DNA of 64,000 nucleotides, from contig NZ_CP011382.1 in NCBI RefSeq assembly GCF_000734895.2, positions 722,700 through 786,699 on the forward strand, given 5' to 3'. The stretch is from Calothrix sp. 336/3. Lineage in GTDB: Bacteria > Cyanobacteriota > Cyanobacteriia > Cyanobacteriales > Nostocaceae. The notes under the pieces were generated by a model. The model had not been told where the DNA came from, ran no database searches, and saw nothing but the letters and a program-made list of their open reading frames with translations. This document shows positions 1-9,433 of the stretch, piece by piece; position 1 is the first letter of the stretch; each line of letters begins with the position of its first letter. The position numbers and the translations under genes are program-made.

Positions 1-2
1 CC

Positions 3-587
3 TACACAGATTATGTTGAAGTGCTTCAAGATACAGAGAAATATATTCGAGAATGTTGTGAAGAGGAGAAATCTCACAGCACAAGCCATATAAATATCAA
101 AATTATGGCGGTTTCGATGAACTTTTCCTGGAATTTTATTGCTGGCAAAGTTCCTAAAATCTTGAAAGACTATGACAATGCATATATCAACACGGAAATC
201 GTCTTTGTTGACGCTGATTTTCTGGAATTACTGCAACTGGAAACCTATAATATTAATTGGGCGGCAGAAAGTAGACAAAGAGTTATGCAGATAAAGAATT
301 TTATCCATGGGTTACCGGATAATTTGCGTGATAGATTTTCAGTTTCAGCTAGAGTATACAGAAACATACCCCATTGGCATGGTTTTTTAGTCAATAGAAA
401 ATACCTATTTTTAGGTAGAACTGACTGGGATTTCTCTGCCAATCGACCTAAACTGAGTGTAGGTCAAAACAAGTATCTATATTTTGACCGTAGCGCGGTT
501 GCAGGTTGCGAACGAATTGATTTGTTTTCAACTTGGCATAGATACTACTTTGAGTTTGCTTCTAAATCTATCCATGATATCAATTAA
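3..587 (+). CDS. Unrecognised protein, 3' part of a gene running in from the left
   Basis: The reading frame is open to the left edge of the window, so this is the C-terminal part of a longer protein; the GTG at 21 is only the first internal start-like codon. About 195 residues are visible. They are mixed alpha/beta in character, rich in aromatic residues, and have no transmembrane segment. The last third holds PHWHGF, LFLGRTDW and FSTWHRYYFEF. I do not recognise the family. The alternation of Phe/Tyr/Trp with Asp/Arg/His resembles C-terminal ligand or effector modules found behind HTH or NTPase domains in cyanobacteria, but that is only an impression. The stop is followed by a 450-base gap. 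Confidence 0.55.
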   Translation, partial: YTDYVEVLQDTEKYIRECCEEEKSHSTSHINIKIMAVSMNFSWNFIAGKVPKILKDYDNAYINTEIVFVDADFLELLQLETYNINWAAESRQRVMQIKNFIHGLPDNLRDRFSVSARVYRNIPHWHGFLVNRKYLFLGRTDWDFSANRPKLSVGQNKYLYFDRSAVAGCERIDLFSTWHRYYFEFASKSIHDIN

Positions 588-1039
588 GGTAGGTTTTGTC
601 GGCTTTGAAAGCAGCGATCGCCCTTTGACAATCACGAAAGATAGAAGCGCGATCGCCTCTGAATCATATACGGTTGAATACTTGTAATTTAGGGGCAGCA
701 GGGGAAAAGATAATTTTCCTATTTCTGAATACACAAGTTATATCGCAAGTTTATTATGCGGACATGATATGAGCAATTTGACATCTTCAAGTTTGCGTAC
801 TAATACTTCAAAACAAATACTAACTCTGTATAAATAAATTTATTATCAAAGTCTAACTTTAGACAGAGGTTTATATCACTTCTTTAGGTAGAGAGATTGG
901 AATCAACCTTAAGCTTATACTGAGGGCATAGAAAAAAGCGAATTAAATAACATCAGGTGCCCGATTATAGTTTTGGTCAAAAATCTGTAATCCTTGTCTG
1001 CCATAATTTGTCAACCTACTCACTAATTCAAAGCCAACA
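588..1039. other. Intergenic stretch, no gene seen
   Basis: It holds two HIP1-type GCGATCGC-like sites near 616 and 649 and AT-rich sequence. Short frames here have no convincing start or codon pattern. The start of the next gene at 1040 has no strong Shine-Dalgarno sequence. Confidence 0.5.
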
Positions 1040-1729
1040 ATGACTAATCCAAACGATAATAAAACTTACCGTGAAGTCAAAACAGAAAACTCTATTGATA
1101 GAGACGGAAATACTCATACTCATGTAACACGAACAAACGAAACTATTAAAAATAGTAATGCCAATCCCCAATCGTATCAAAATGGTTACGTTCAAGGTCG
1201 TATGTCTGAGCGCAACTATGAAGAAGCTTTAGCAGAAAGAGATGTGAACAATACCAACCGAGGATTATTTTTAGGTATTATAATTGCTGGTTTAGCATCT
1301 TTAATTGGTTTAACTTATTGGTACCTAAACCAATCTAACCAAGCTGTAGATAATACCACTACCATACCAACAACTAATCCATCTCCTGTGATTGATCAAG
1401 TGCCACAGCCACAACAAACTACAATTATAGAGAGAACAAAAGAAGTCCCAGTTGAAGTTCCAGTTACGGTAGAAAAAACTAAAGAAGTTCCTGTTTTTGT
1501 TCCTGTTCCCCAACAAAAAGCAGCACCAACAGTTAATAATAAGGCTCCTGATATTAATATTACTGTCCCACCTCAGGCTCAACCACCTGCAACTAAACAG
1601 AATCCGACAACACCTACTCCTAATTCCAACTCAAGCAGCACAACTAGCGGTGATTCAACAATTTCTCAGCCAAATCAAGATAAAATAGACGCTACATCTG
1701 AAAGTAATACGACTACAGATAACAACTAG
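1040..1729 (+). CDS. Single-pass membrane protein with Pro/Thr-rich tail
   Basis: A 229-residue protein of unknown function. Residues 1-75 are hydrophilic (Asn/Thr/Arg-rich, including NGYVQGRMSERNYEEALAER). A single hydrophobic segment at about 76-96 (LFLGIIIAGLASLIGLTYWY) is the likely membrane anchor. The rest is a low-complexity Pro/Thr/Gln/Val tail with the repeated motif KEVPVEVPV / KEVPVFVPV. The layout is short cytoplasmic head, one membrane helix, and a disordered extracytoplasmic tail that could span the periplasm or cell wall. Similar proteins are common as hypotheticals in Nostocales. It stands alone, with gaps of 450 and 614 bases on either side. No enzymatic motif is visible. Confidence 0.75.
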   Translation: MTNPNDNKTYREVKTENSIDRDGNTHTHVTRTNETIKNSNANPQSYQNGYVQGRMSERNYEEALAERDVNNTNRGLFLGIIIAGLASLIGLTYWYLNQSNQAVDNTTTIPTTNPSPVIDQVPQPQQTTIIERTKEVPVEVPVTVEKTKEVPVFVPVPQQKAAPTVNNKAPDINITVPPQAQPPATKQNPTTPTPNSNSSSTTSGDSTISQPNQDKIDATSESNTTTDNN

Positions 1730-2343
1730 GCAGACATTATCGAAGTAATAGTTGTTTGTCCCATTCCAAATCTAATTAACTCAAATTGTCGGAGTATGGC
1801 AGGTGCTGTACCCCGAAAATTTATTTTATTTGATTGTGTTTTGGGGAAAGTCCGTCACAAAATTATACTGCATCTCACCAGGAAACACATTCGATAGACA
1901 TTCGTGATAGATTATAATAAGTACTTTTGTTAATTCGTAATTATCCTTACAAATGCGCAAATTATTGAAGTATTCAATTCACATTTCTACTAAAATTATT
2001 AGTGATTCAATGATGCGTATCAAGATTAAGTGTAGACATACGCCACCAGAGCATTGCTAGCCCCCAAATTGTGTTTTTAACCCCAAAATTTAGCCATATT
2101 TTAAGTACTAAATATCCGACCTTAACCTATAAATAATGGATAGAGGGATACTTTTCCAACATCTTCTCCGTTCAACTTTATCCAAAATTTAAGAACTTGA
2201 ATATAAATTTTACAAACATATCTCCGTTCAATAGCTCTTTATCAGAACGTTTAAGGTCACAAGTTAGGCAGAACCAAGTGAGATTAATGTATGATTGTGT
2301 AGTTCCAGGTATTGCCCTGTAGCTATCCATAAAGGATTAGAGT
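1730..2343. other. Intergenic stretch upstream of the hybrid kinase
   Basis: AT-rich, with no supported gene. It probably carries the promoter of the large kinase gene; AAAGGATTAGAG just before ATG 2344 is a plausible ribosome binding site. I see no clear repeat or terminator. Confidence 0.45.
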
Positions 2344-5300
2344 ATGACATCTCAGCGAACCGTCCTGGTCATTGCTAGTTCAGAACAGGATAATACTACC
2401 TACCAGCAGCAATTACAGCAAGACCGGGGGATGGACTACAACATTCTGTTGGGTAGCAGCACTTCCTCCCTACTCTCATCTCAATCCCTTCCGAAACTTG
2501 ATGCCATTCTTCTAGAACTTAAATCCCCCTATAACAGCAGTTTTCAGTTTTTACGTCAATTAAAAGAGCAAATTAGTGCCCCTGTAATCGTCATTGATGG
2601 TGGTGATACAGAAGTTGCGGTACAGGCATTTAAGCATGGGGCAGTTGACTATCTAGTCAAGGACAGGGCAACATCAGATGATTTGCGTCTTGCCATGCGG
2701 AGCGCCATTGAAAACGCGGAATTGAAACGGGAGCTAAAGCGCAGCCAGGAAACATTTCGTACGTCGGTGGAAAATATGCTGGACTGCTTCGGCATTTTTT
2801 CAGCCCTGCGGGATGACTTGGGGCGGATTATGGATTTTCGCGTTGATTACCTAAATGCGGCGGCTTGCGAAAACAACCAAATGCCCAAAACAATGCAGAT
2901 TGGGCGGGGGCTATGCGAAATTTTACCAGCCCATCGAGAATCGGGACTATTCGATGCGTATTGCCGGGTGGTGGAGACGGGAGAGCCGTTAATCAAAGAC
3001 TCTTTAATTTATGACGATACGTCTGGCGATCGCCGCTTAATTCAGGCTTTTGATATTCGAGCCACCAAGCTGAATGATGGGTTTGTGGCTTCCTGGCGAG
3101 ATGTTACCGATCGCAAGCGACTAGAACTGGAGCAAAAGCAAACCGCCCTTGTCCTGCAACAAAGCGAGGAACGCCTAGAACAGACGATGAAGGCAGCCAG
3201 TATTGGCAGTTGGGATTGGAACATTCAAACGGGCGAGGTTAAATGGTCTAACAGCCTGGAGCATCTGTTTGGCATGGCTCCCGGTAGTTTTGATGGACGC
3301 TACGAAACTGTTCTGGCGATGATACATCCGGATGATTTGCCCAGGGTGCAACAGGCAATTCAGCAGGCGCTTCAGGGTGAAGAATACAACATTGAGTTTC
3401 GCTTTATTAAACCCGATGGCAGTGTGCGTTGGGCATCAAGCCAGGGGCAGGTATTCTACGACAATAACGGCAACCCAGTGATGATGGTGGGTGTAGATAG
3501 GGATATTACAGCCTGGAAACAAACAGAAGTCGCGCTCCGCAATAGTGAACGTCGATATCGATCCCTCATTGAAGCTACTGCTCAAATTGTCTGGAATACC
3601 GAGGGTACCCAAGGAGAATTCATTAGCGAACAGCCAGGCTGGAGCGCCTTTACAGGGCAAACCTTCGATGAATTAAAAGGATGGGGATGGTTAAATGCTA
3701 TCCATCCTGATGATCAGGCAAAGACGACCCAGGCTTGGTTAACTGCCCTGGAAAATCAGTCACTGTACGAGGTGAGGCACCGCTTACGGCGATGGGATGG
3801 AGTTTATCGCTATATGCAGGTGCGAGCTATTCCCGTAATTGACGAAAACGGCACGATTTTGGAATGGCTGGGAATTCATAGCGATGTCACCGAAGCTCAA
3901 CGGGCAGCAGCAGCCCTGACAGAGAATGAGCAACTGTTGCGGTTGGCTCTGGCAGGGGCAAAAGCTGGTTCATGGGATTGGAACTTGCAAACCAATGATG
4001 TCACCTGGTCACCGGAAAACTATGACCTGTATGGCGTTAGTACTATCAATACTGTCAATACTGACAATTGGTACCACATCTGGTACAACACGATCCACCC
4101 AGAAGATCGAGAACGGGTTCGTCTTGAGATACTCCAAGCGATCGAGCAACCCCAGGTTGAATTCCAAATTGAATTTCGGATTGTTCATTCCCAACATGGT
4201 CTTCGCTGGCTACTTGGTCGGGGTCGCTTCACACTCAATCAACAGGGTCAACCGATTCGATTGAGTGGCATTAATTTAGATATCACCGATCGCAAGCAAA
4301 TAGAACAGACTCTCAGCCGCAGCGAAGAGTTTAAAAACCGTCTGCTAGAAAGTAGCCCTGATTGCATCAAAGTTCTAGACATTGACGGGCGACTGCTCTA
4401 TATGAACGCGGGCGGGATGTGCATCATGGAAATCGATGACCTGAACCCCTATCTCAACCAGGAGTGGGTGTGCTTTTGGGGAGAAGAGTTCCGTCCCCTG
4501 GCAGAGCAAGCCCTGGAAGTAGCGAGAACAGGGGAAGTCAGTGTTTTTCGCGGATTTTGCCCGACGGCAAAAGGCACCCCAAAATGGTGGGAAGTGATTG
4601 TCAGTCCCATCCGAGGAGCCTCCGGACATACCGAGCAGGTGCTTTCAGTATCCAGAGATATCAGCGATCGCAGACAGACAGAACAAAGACTACAGGAGTC
4701 AGAAGAGCGTTTGCGACTGGGTATGCAGGTGGCAGGATTTGCCCTAGCGGAAATTGATTACAATACAAACACCGTGACGCTTTCCCCAGAAGCAGCAATG
4801 CTCTATGGACTGTCCACCGAGCAACTCACCATTTCCCGTGAACAGTTTCATGATACTTTTCATCCAGAAGACCGCGCTCACCTAGAGCAACAAATTCAAG
4901 ATGTCCTTGACCCAGGTGGAGCAGGCTGGTTTACTCAGGATTATCGCATTCTGTGGAGCAATGGTGAGGTCAAGTGGCTAACTGTTCGCAAACAGGTATT
5001 TTTTGACCGCTCCAACTCTGTCCCTCGACCCAGCCATGCCATTTTAGTAGCCCTTGATATTACCGATCGCAAGCAGGCGGAACAAAAGTTACAGGAGAAT
5101 GAACTCCGTTTTCGGACGCTAGCAGATAATATTTCCCAACTCGCTTGGATGACTGACGAGAAAGGCTGGATTTTCTGGTATAACCAGCGCTGGTTTGACT
5201 TTACAGGTACCAATCTGGGAGAAATGCAGGGTTGGGGTTGGCAAAAGGTGCATCATCCAGACCATGTGGAGCGCGTCATCGGAAAAATCAACCAATGTTT

Positions 5301-7014
5301 TACAACGGGGGAGATTTGGGAAGATACCTTTCCCTTGCGTGGTAAAAATGGAGAGTATCGATGGTTTCTTTCCCGTGCGGTTCCTATCCGTGACGAAAGG
5401 GGGAAAGTGTTGCGCTGGTTTGGTACCAACACAGATATTACCGACCTTCAAGAAGTGGAAAGTGCCCTGCGCCAGAGTGAAGAGCGCTATCGACGTTTAG
5501 CTGATTCCATTCCCCAGTTAGCCTGGATGGCTAATAGTGAGGGGAAGCTACTTGATGTGAATCAACGCTGGATAGCATTTACAGGTCTTTCCCTAGAAGA
5601 AGCCCAGACTCTGGGATGGGAAACTGTGGTGCATCCAGAGGATATGGCTGTTCTCGTTCAGGCGTGGTCTGAGGCTGCCCAGCAGGGTGCTTACTACCAA
5701 GCCGAAGGGCGGATGCGGCACGTAGATGGTACCTATCGTTGGTTTCTGCACCAGGCGATTCCCCAAGAAAATGAACAGGGGCAGATTGTCAAATGGTTTG
5801 GCACGGCAACAGATATTGAAATACAAAAGAAACTGGAACTTGACCGCGATCGCCTCTTACAGCAAGAACAGGCGGCACGGGAAGCTGCCGAACGCGCCAA
5901 CCGTATTAAGGATGAGTTTCTAGCAATTCTTTCCCATGAACTGCGATCGCCCCTCAACCCGATTTTAGGCTGGACGAAACTCCTGCAATCACGCAAGTTG
6001 GATGCTGCAAAAACCGTGGAAGCCTTAGCCACCATTGAGCGCAACGCTAAACTGCAAACCCAATTAATTGATGATCTGTTAGATGTTGCCAAAATTCTCC
6101 GGGGCAAACTGGTAATTGATATGACTCCCCTGGATCTGGTAGCTGTTATTGAAGCGGCGATCGATACCGTCAGGGGTGCTGCCATGGCTAAATCGATCCG
6201 ACTGCATACGGTACTCTCCCAAATCGGACGCATATCGGGTGACTCCGCTCGACTCCAGCAAGTTGTCTGGAACTTGTTGTCCAATGCCATTAAATTCACC
6301 CCAAATAATGGACGGGTTGATATACTCCTAGAGCGAATGGGTAACCAGGCTCAAATTACTGTCCGTGACACCGGAAAAGGAATTCGCCCCAATTTTCTCC
6401 CCCATCTGTTTGAATCCTTCCGCCAAGAAGATGCATCAACCACGCGCAAATATGGTGGCTTGGGATTGGGGTTGGCGATCGCGCGTTCACTTGTCGAGGC
6501 ACATGGAGGCACAATCACTGCTGATAGCCCCGGTGAGGGGCAGGGGGCAACCTTTACCGTTTACTTTCCCCTGATTGATATCAAACCGCAGATTGACCCA
6601 TCGGAACAGTCTCCCACACCAGTTCTCGATTTAACAGGTGTTCGAGTTCTGGCAGTCGATGATGAAGCTGATGCCCGTGAGCTATTGGCGATGGTATTGA
6701 CAACCTATGGAGCCGAAGTCTTAACTGTAACCTCGGCAACTGAAGTGTTAACTGCTCTAGTCTCATTCCAACCCGATTTATTAGTCAGCGACATTGGTAT
6801 GCCAGATGTGGATGGTTATAGTTTGATTAAAAAAATTCGTGCCTTGTCTCCTGAACAGGGTGGGCAAATTCCGGCGATCGCGTTGACTGCCTATGCTAGA
6901 GAAGAAGATCACCAGCGAGCTCTCAGCAGTGGCTTTCAACAACAGGTGACTAAACCCCTGGAACCGGAGCAACTGGTGCAAGTAGTGGTGACTCTGGTGC
7001 GTGGGTTGGGTTGA
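2344..7014 (+). CDS. Multi-PAS hybrid histidine kinase with N- and C-terminal receiver domains
   Basis: A 1556-residue sensor kinase. In order: a receiver-like domain (about 5-115); eight PAS/PAC modules (about 135-1160), recognisable by repeated IHPDD, W-RW and DITDRK signatures; a HisKA dimerisation helix with SHELRSPLNPILGW and the phospho-accepting His near 1198; a HATPase_c domain with NLLSNAIKFTP, DTGKGI and GGLGLGLAI; and a C-terminal receiver with VDDEADARELL and acceptor Asp near 1483 (SDIGMPDVDG). No transmembrane segment is visible, so it is probably a soluble multi-input sensor. The N-terminal receiver appears degenerate: the acceptor position reads Glu58 (AILLELK) and the usual acidic pair is missing. 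Several PAS modules resemble one another and may have arisen by duplication. No dedicated response regulator lies next to it. The signal is unknown. Confidence 0.93.
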   Translation: MTSQRTVLVIASSEQDNTTYQQQLQQDRGMDYNILLGSSTSSLLSSQSLPKLDAILLELKSPYNSSFQFLRQLKEQISAPVIVIDGGDTEVAVQAFKHGAVDYLVKDRATSDDLRLAMRSAIENAELKRELKRSQETFRTSVENMLDCFGIFSALRDDLGRIMDFRVDYLNAAACENNQMPKTMQIGRGLCEILPAHRESGLFDAYCRVVETGEPLIKDSLIYDDTSGDRRLIQAFDIRATKLNDGFVASWRDVTDRKRLELEQKQTALVLQQSEERLEQTMKAASIGSWDWNIQTGEVKWSNSLEHLFGMAPGSFDGRYETVLAMIHPDDLPRVQQAIQQALQGEEYNIEFRFIKPDGSVRWASSQGQVFYDNNGNPVMMVGVDRDITAWKQTEVALRNSERRYRSLIEATAQIVWNTEGTQGEFISEQPGWSAFTGQTFDELKGWGWLNAIHPDDQAKTTQAWLTALENQSLYEVRHRLRRWDGVYRYMQVRAIPVIDENGTILEWLGIHSDVTEAQRAAAALTENEQLLRLALAGAKAGSWDWNLQTNDVTWSPENYDLYGVSTINTVNTDNWYHIWYNTIHPEDRERVRLEILQAIEQPQVEFQIEFRIVHSQHGLRWLLGRGRFTLNQQGQPIRLSGINLDITDRKQIEQTLSRSEEFKNRLLESSPDCIKVLDIDGRLLYMNAGGMCIMEIDDLNPYLNQEWVCFWGEEFRPLAEQALEVARTGEVSVFRGFCPTAKGTPKWWEVIVSPIRGASGHTEQVLSVSRDISDRRQTEQRLQESEERLRLGMQVAGFALAEIDYNTNTVTLSPEAAMLYGLSTEQLTISREQFHDTFHPEDRAHLEQQIQDVLDPGGAGWFTQDYRILWSNGEVKWLTVRKQVFFDRSNSVPRPSHAILVALDITDRKQAEQKLQENELRFRTLADNISQLAWMTDEKGWIFWYNQRWFDFTGTNLGEMQGWGWQKVHHPDHVERVIGKINQCFTTGEIWEDTFPLRGKNGEYRWFLSRAVPIRDERGKVLRWFGTNTDITDLQEVESALRQSEERYRRLADSIPQLAWMANSEGKLLDVNQRWIAFTGLSLEEAQTLGWETVVHPEDMAVLVQAWSEAAQQGAYYQAEGRMRHVDGTYRWFLHQAIPQENEQGQIVKWFGTATDIEIQKKLELDRDRLLQQEQAAREAAERANRIKDEFLAILSHELRSPLNPILGWTKLLQSRKLDAAKTVEALATIERNAKLQTQLIDDLLDVAKILRGKLVIDMTPLDLVAVIEAAIDTVRGAAMAKSIRLHTVLSQIGRISGDSARLQQVVWNLLSNAIKFTPNNGRVDILLERMGNQAQITVRDTGKGIRPNFLPHLFESFRQEDASTTRKYGGLGLGLAIARSLVEAHGGTITADSPGEGQGATFTVYFPLIDIKPQIDPSEQSPTPVLDLTGVRVLAVDDEADARELLAMVLTTYGAEVLTVTSATEVLTALVSFQPDLLVSDIGMPDVDGYSLIKKIRALSPEQGGQIPAIALTAYAREEDHQRALSSGFQQQVTKPLEPEQLVQVVVTLVRGLG

Positions 7015-7096
7015 TGTGAAAAAACGGAAATTATGAGTTATGAGTAATACCAATTCTCTAAAATTAGGCTACAGATGGAATCTACGGAACCATTAC

Positions 7097-7215
7097 TATA
7101 GCGTTTCCCAATCAGATGAAATACAACCCCACCCGCCCTATCGGGCACCCTCCCCGATTTCGGAGAGAGCTGGGGAGGGGTTCTTCTATACCTCACTAAA
7201 ATGAGAAACGCTATA
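7097..7215. mobile_element. MITE-like element with 14-bp terminal inverted repeats
   Basis: The left end TATAGCGTTTCCCA (7097-7110) is matched in inverted orientation at 7202-7215 with one mismatch. The element is 119 bp, non-coding, and has an internally palindromic GC-rich core. Size, TIRs and lack of an ORF fit a miniature inverted-repeat element. The mobilising transposase is not identified here. Confidence 0.6.
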
Positions 7216-7229
7216 AATCTAGATTTTTT

Positions 7230-7265
7230 AATTGCGTTAGCGCTAGCTCTCCCGTAGGGAGCATT
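7230..7265 (-). repeat. Dispersed repeat (GCTCCCTGCGGGAGAGCTAACG type), inverted copy
   Basis: This is the reverse complement of the sequence found at 25336-25371 and 33418-33453, with a few changes. It contains a GCTCCC/GGGAG palindrome followed by the AGC-TAACG motif. It lies in the gap between the kinase and modBC, next to the MITE. Confidence 0.65.
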
Positions 7266-7376
7266 GCGAATTGGTATAATACCATTTCTCTCAATGTCGC
7301 CTACAGATAATTCTCTCCCTGCCCCCTGCTATCTATGTGTAACTTTATTTTGGATAATTAGTATCAGTTCAAATCC

Positions 7377-9203
7377 CTATAGCAAAATCAATTTTATCGC
7401 CTCTAGGGTGACGTACCAAGGTAAAGGTTTATCCTGAATTATTGCCCATTTATCCTTATAAACTTCCCCTTGTAAATGATAGTCTTGAGGATGTTCTGGG
7501 GGAGAGTTTAATTTCAGAAATAGTGTCATGCGGTGGGGTGTTTCCACGGTTCTGACTAGCCAACAAGGAAAAGTATTTTCTTGAGTAGGATTATTAGTAA
7601 AGACTAAGTGGTGGGCGCGAATTGCTACATGGGAGAGGTTTTCTGGGATGGATTCTCTCACAATTAAATGACAATTCCAATCAAGAGCTTCTATAGTTTG
7701 AGAATTGATGGCGATCGCCGGGGAAAAGTTCTTACACCCGGTTAACTGAGTCACGGAAACGGTGGTAGGATGCTGAAATAAATCGTATTTCGTCCCATGT
7801 TGGATAATTTTCCCCTGTTCCATTGCCAGTAAGTTAGGGCAAACTCGATATGCTTCTTCCATACTGTGGGTGACAAACAGGGTGACACCATGGTAATCAG
7901 CCAGGGTTTCAATCATTTGCTGTTCTAACTGACTACGCAGGAATGTATCTAAAGCCGAAAAGGGTTCATCTAATAATAAAGCTTGAGGTTGACTCGCTAA
8001 AGCCCTAGCTAATGCTACCCGTTGTTGTTGCCCTCCGGAAAGTTGGTGAGGATAGCGATCGCCCATTCCAGATAGATGTACGTTAATTAATTGGGATTCT
8101 ACTAGTTTCTTGGTGACATGACTCGACAATCCTGGGGGTAAACCGAAGGCAATATTTTCTGCGACACTCATGTGGGGGAACAAAGCATAATTCTGTACCA
8201 CGAAACCGATACCCCGTTCCCGAATTGGCAAATTTATCCCCTTTTCCGAGTCAAACAACACCTTGCCATTTAAGATAATCTTGCCCCTAGTCGGTGTTTC
8301 AATCCCAGCTATGCAACGCAACACCATACTTTTTCCTGCACCGGAACCTCCTAATAATCCCAGAGGTTGATTGCTAGTTTGGAATTTTACCTGGAGGTGA
8401 AAATTAGCGAGATTTTTTTCAATATCTACAAATAATCCAGTATTTTCTGATTTTTCCGGGGAAATGACTGCAATTCCTAGGGAAGAATCCGACTGTTTTT
8501 CTCCCCATATTCTACCTTTTGCCTGTCTCCTATCTTGCCAATAGTTAACAGTCACAATTGCCGAGAGGGAAACTACCATAATCGTAATTGCCCAAAACAT
8601 TGCCTCATCCATTGCCCCAGCTTCCACAGCAAAATAAATTGCCATCGGAATAGTTTGAGTCTGTCCGGGAATATTTCCTGCTAACATTAATGTTGCCCCA
8701 AACTCACCTAAGGCTCGGGCAAAGGCAAGGGTAGTCGCAGCCAAGATACCAGGTAATGCCAGGGGTAAACTGATACGCCAAAAAATTCTGATTTCCCTAG
8801 CGCCAAGGGTACGAGCCACCCGTAGCAGGTTTTGGTCAATTTGTTGAAACGCTCCCAGGGCAGTTTTATACATCAGAGGAAAGGCAACCACAGTGGCAGC
8901 GATCGCGGCTCCATACCAGGTGAAGACAATACTAATTCCCCAGGTTTCCATCCACTGACCCAGGGGACCATTTTTCCCAAACAATAATAATAGGAGAAAG
9001 CCGATAACTGTTGGTGGTAAAATTAAAGGAGCTACTAAGAAACCTTCAATAATTGACTTGCCTTTACCCCGATATCCTAACATTGTGTAGGCTGCCAAAA
9101 TACCCAGAAAAAAAGTAATAGCTGTTGCTAAGGAGGCAGTTCTTAAGGATATCCAAAGGGGCGACAAGTCCTGAGGCATAATAGTGGAAAAATAGAATTG
9201 CAA
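7377..9203 (-). CDS. modBC: Fused molybdate ABC transporter permease/ATP-binding protein ModBC
   Basis: A 608-residue fusion. Residues 1-225 are a ModB-type permease with several membrane helices and the coupling loop ARTLGAREIRIFWRISLPLALPG. Residues 255-608 are a ModC-type ATPase with Walker A GGSGAGKS, signature LSGGQQQRVALARA, Walker B ALLLDEPFSALD and switch His in FVTHS. A C-terminal regulatory region follows. The protein imports molybdate across the inner membrane with a periplasmic ModA that is not adjacent. The ModB-ModC fusion is known from cyanobacteria, so length and order are expected. Imported Mo would serve nitrate reductase or nitrogenase and the cofactor pathway of moaA at 16.7 kb. 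It is transcribed divergently from leuS across a 230-base gap. Confidence 0.93.
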   Translation of the reverse strand: MQFYFSTIMPQDLSPLWISLRTASLATAITFFLGILAAYTMLGYRGKGKSIIEGFLVAPLILPPTVIGFLLLLLFGKNGPLGQWMETWGISIVFTWYGAAIAATVVAFPLMYKTALGAFQQIDQNLLRVARTLGAREIRIFWRISLPLALPGILAATTLAFARALGEFGATLMLAGNIPGQTQTIPMAIYFAVEAGAMDEAMFWAITIMVVSLSAIVTVNYWQDRRQAKGRIWGEKQSDSSLGIAVISPEKSENTGLFVDIEKNLANFHLQVKFQTSNQPLGLLGGSGAGKSMVLRCIAGIETPTRGKIILNGKVLFDSEKGINLPIRERGIGFVVQNYALFPHMSVAENIAFGLPPGLSSHVTKKLVESQLINVHLSGMGDRYPHQLSGGQQQRVALARALASQPQALLLDEPFSALDTFLRSQLEQQMIETLADYHGVTLFVTHSMEEAYRVCPNLLAMEQGKIIQHGTKYDLFQHPTTVSVTQLTGCKNFSPAIAINSQTIEALDWNCHLIVRESIPENLSHVAIRAHHLVFTNNPTQENTFPCWLVRTVETPHRMTLFLKLNSPPEHPQDYHLQGEVYKDKWAIIQDKPLPWYVTLEAIKLILL

Positions 9204-9433
9204 ATAACTTGTAACAGTTGTGTTCAGTCAATCAATCAGCAACATTATTGGTAATTCCTATCTTGCAACTTGTAATTAACTAATTGTAACTACATTGGCG
9301 TAGCTGACCGGAAGCACTATTATGAATTACGAATTATGTTGACAGGATTCACCATGGCGATCGCCACGTCGTGGGAAGGATTATGCCAAAATAACGAGAA
9401 ATCACCATCCAGTTAAGTTAGGAGTTAATCATT

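Noticed and set aside
5733..6299. 188-residue minus-strand frame inside the hybrid kinase
   Set aside because: It lies entirely opposite the conserved HisKA/HATPase region, has atypical composition and no start support.
7377..9203. Novel fusion of permease and ATPase
   Set aside because: ModB-ModC fusion is known in cyanobacteria; it is reported as a normal gene.
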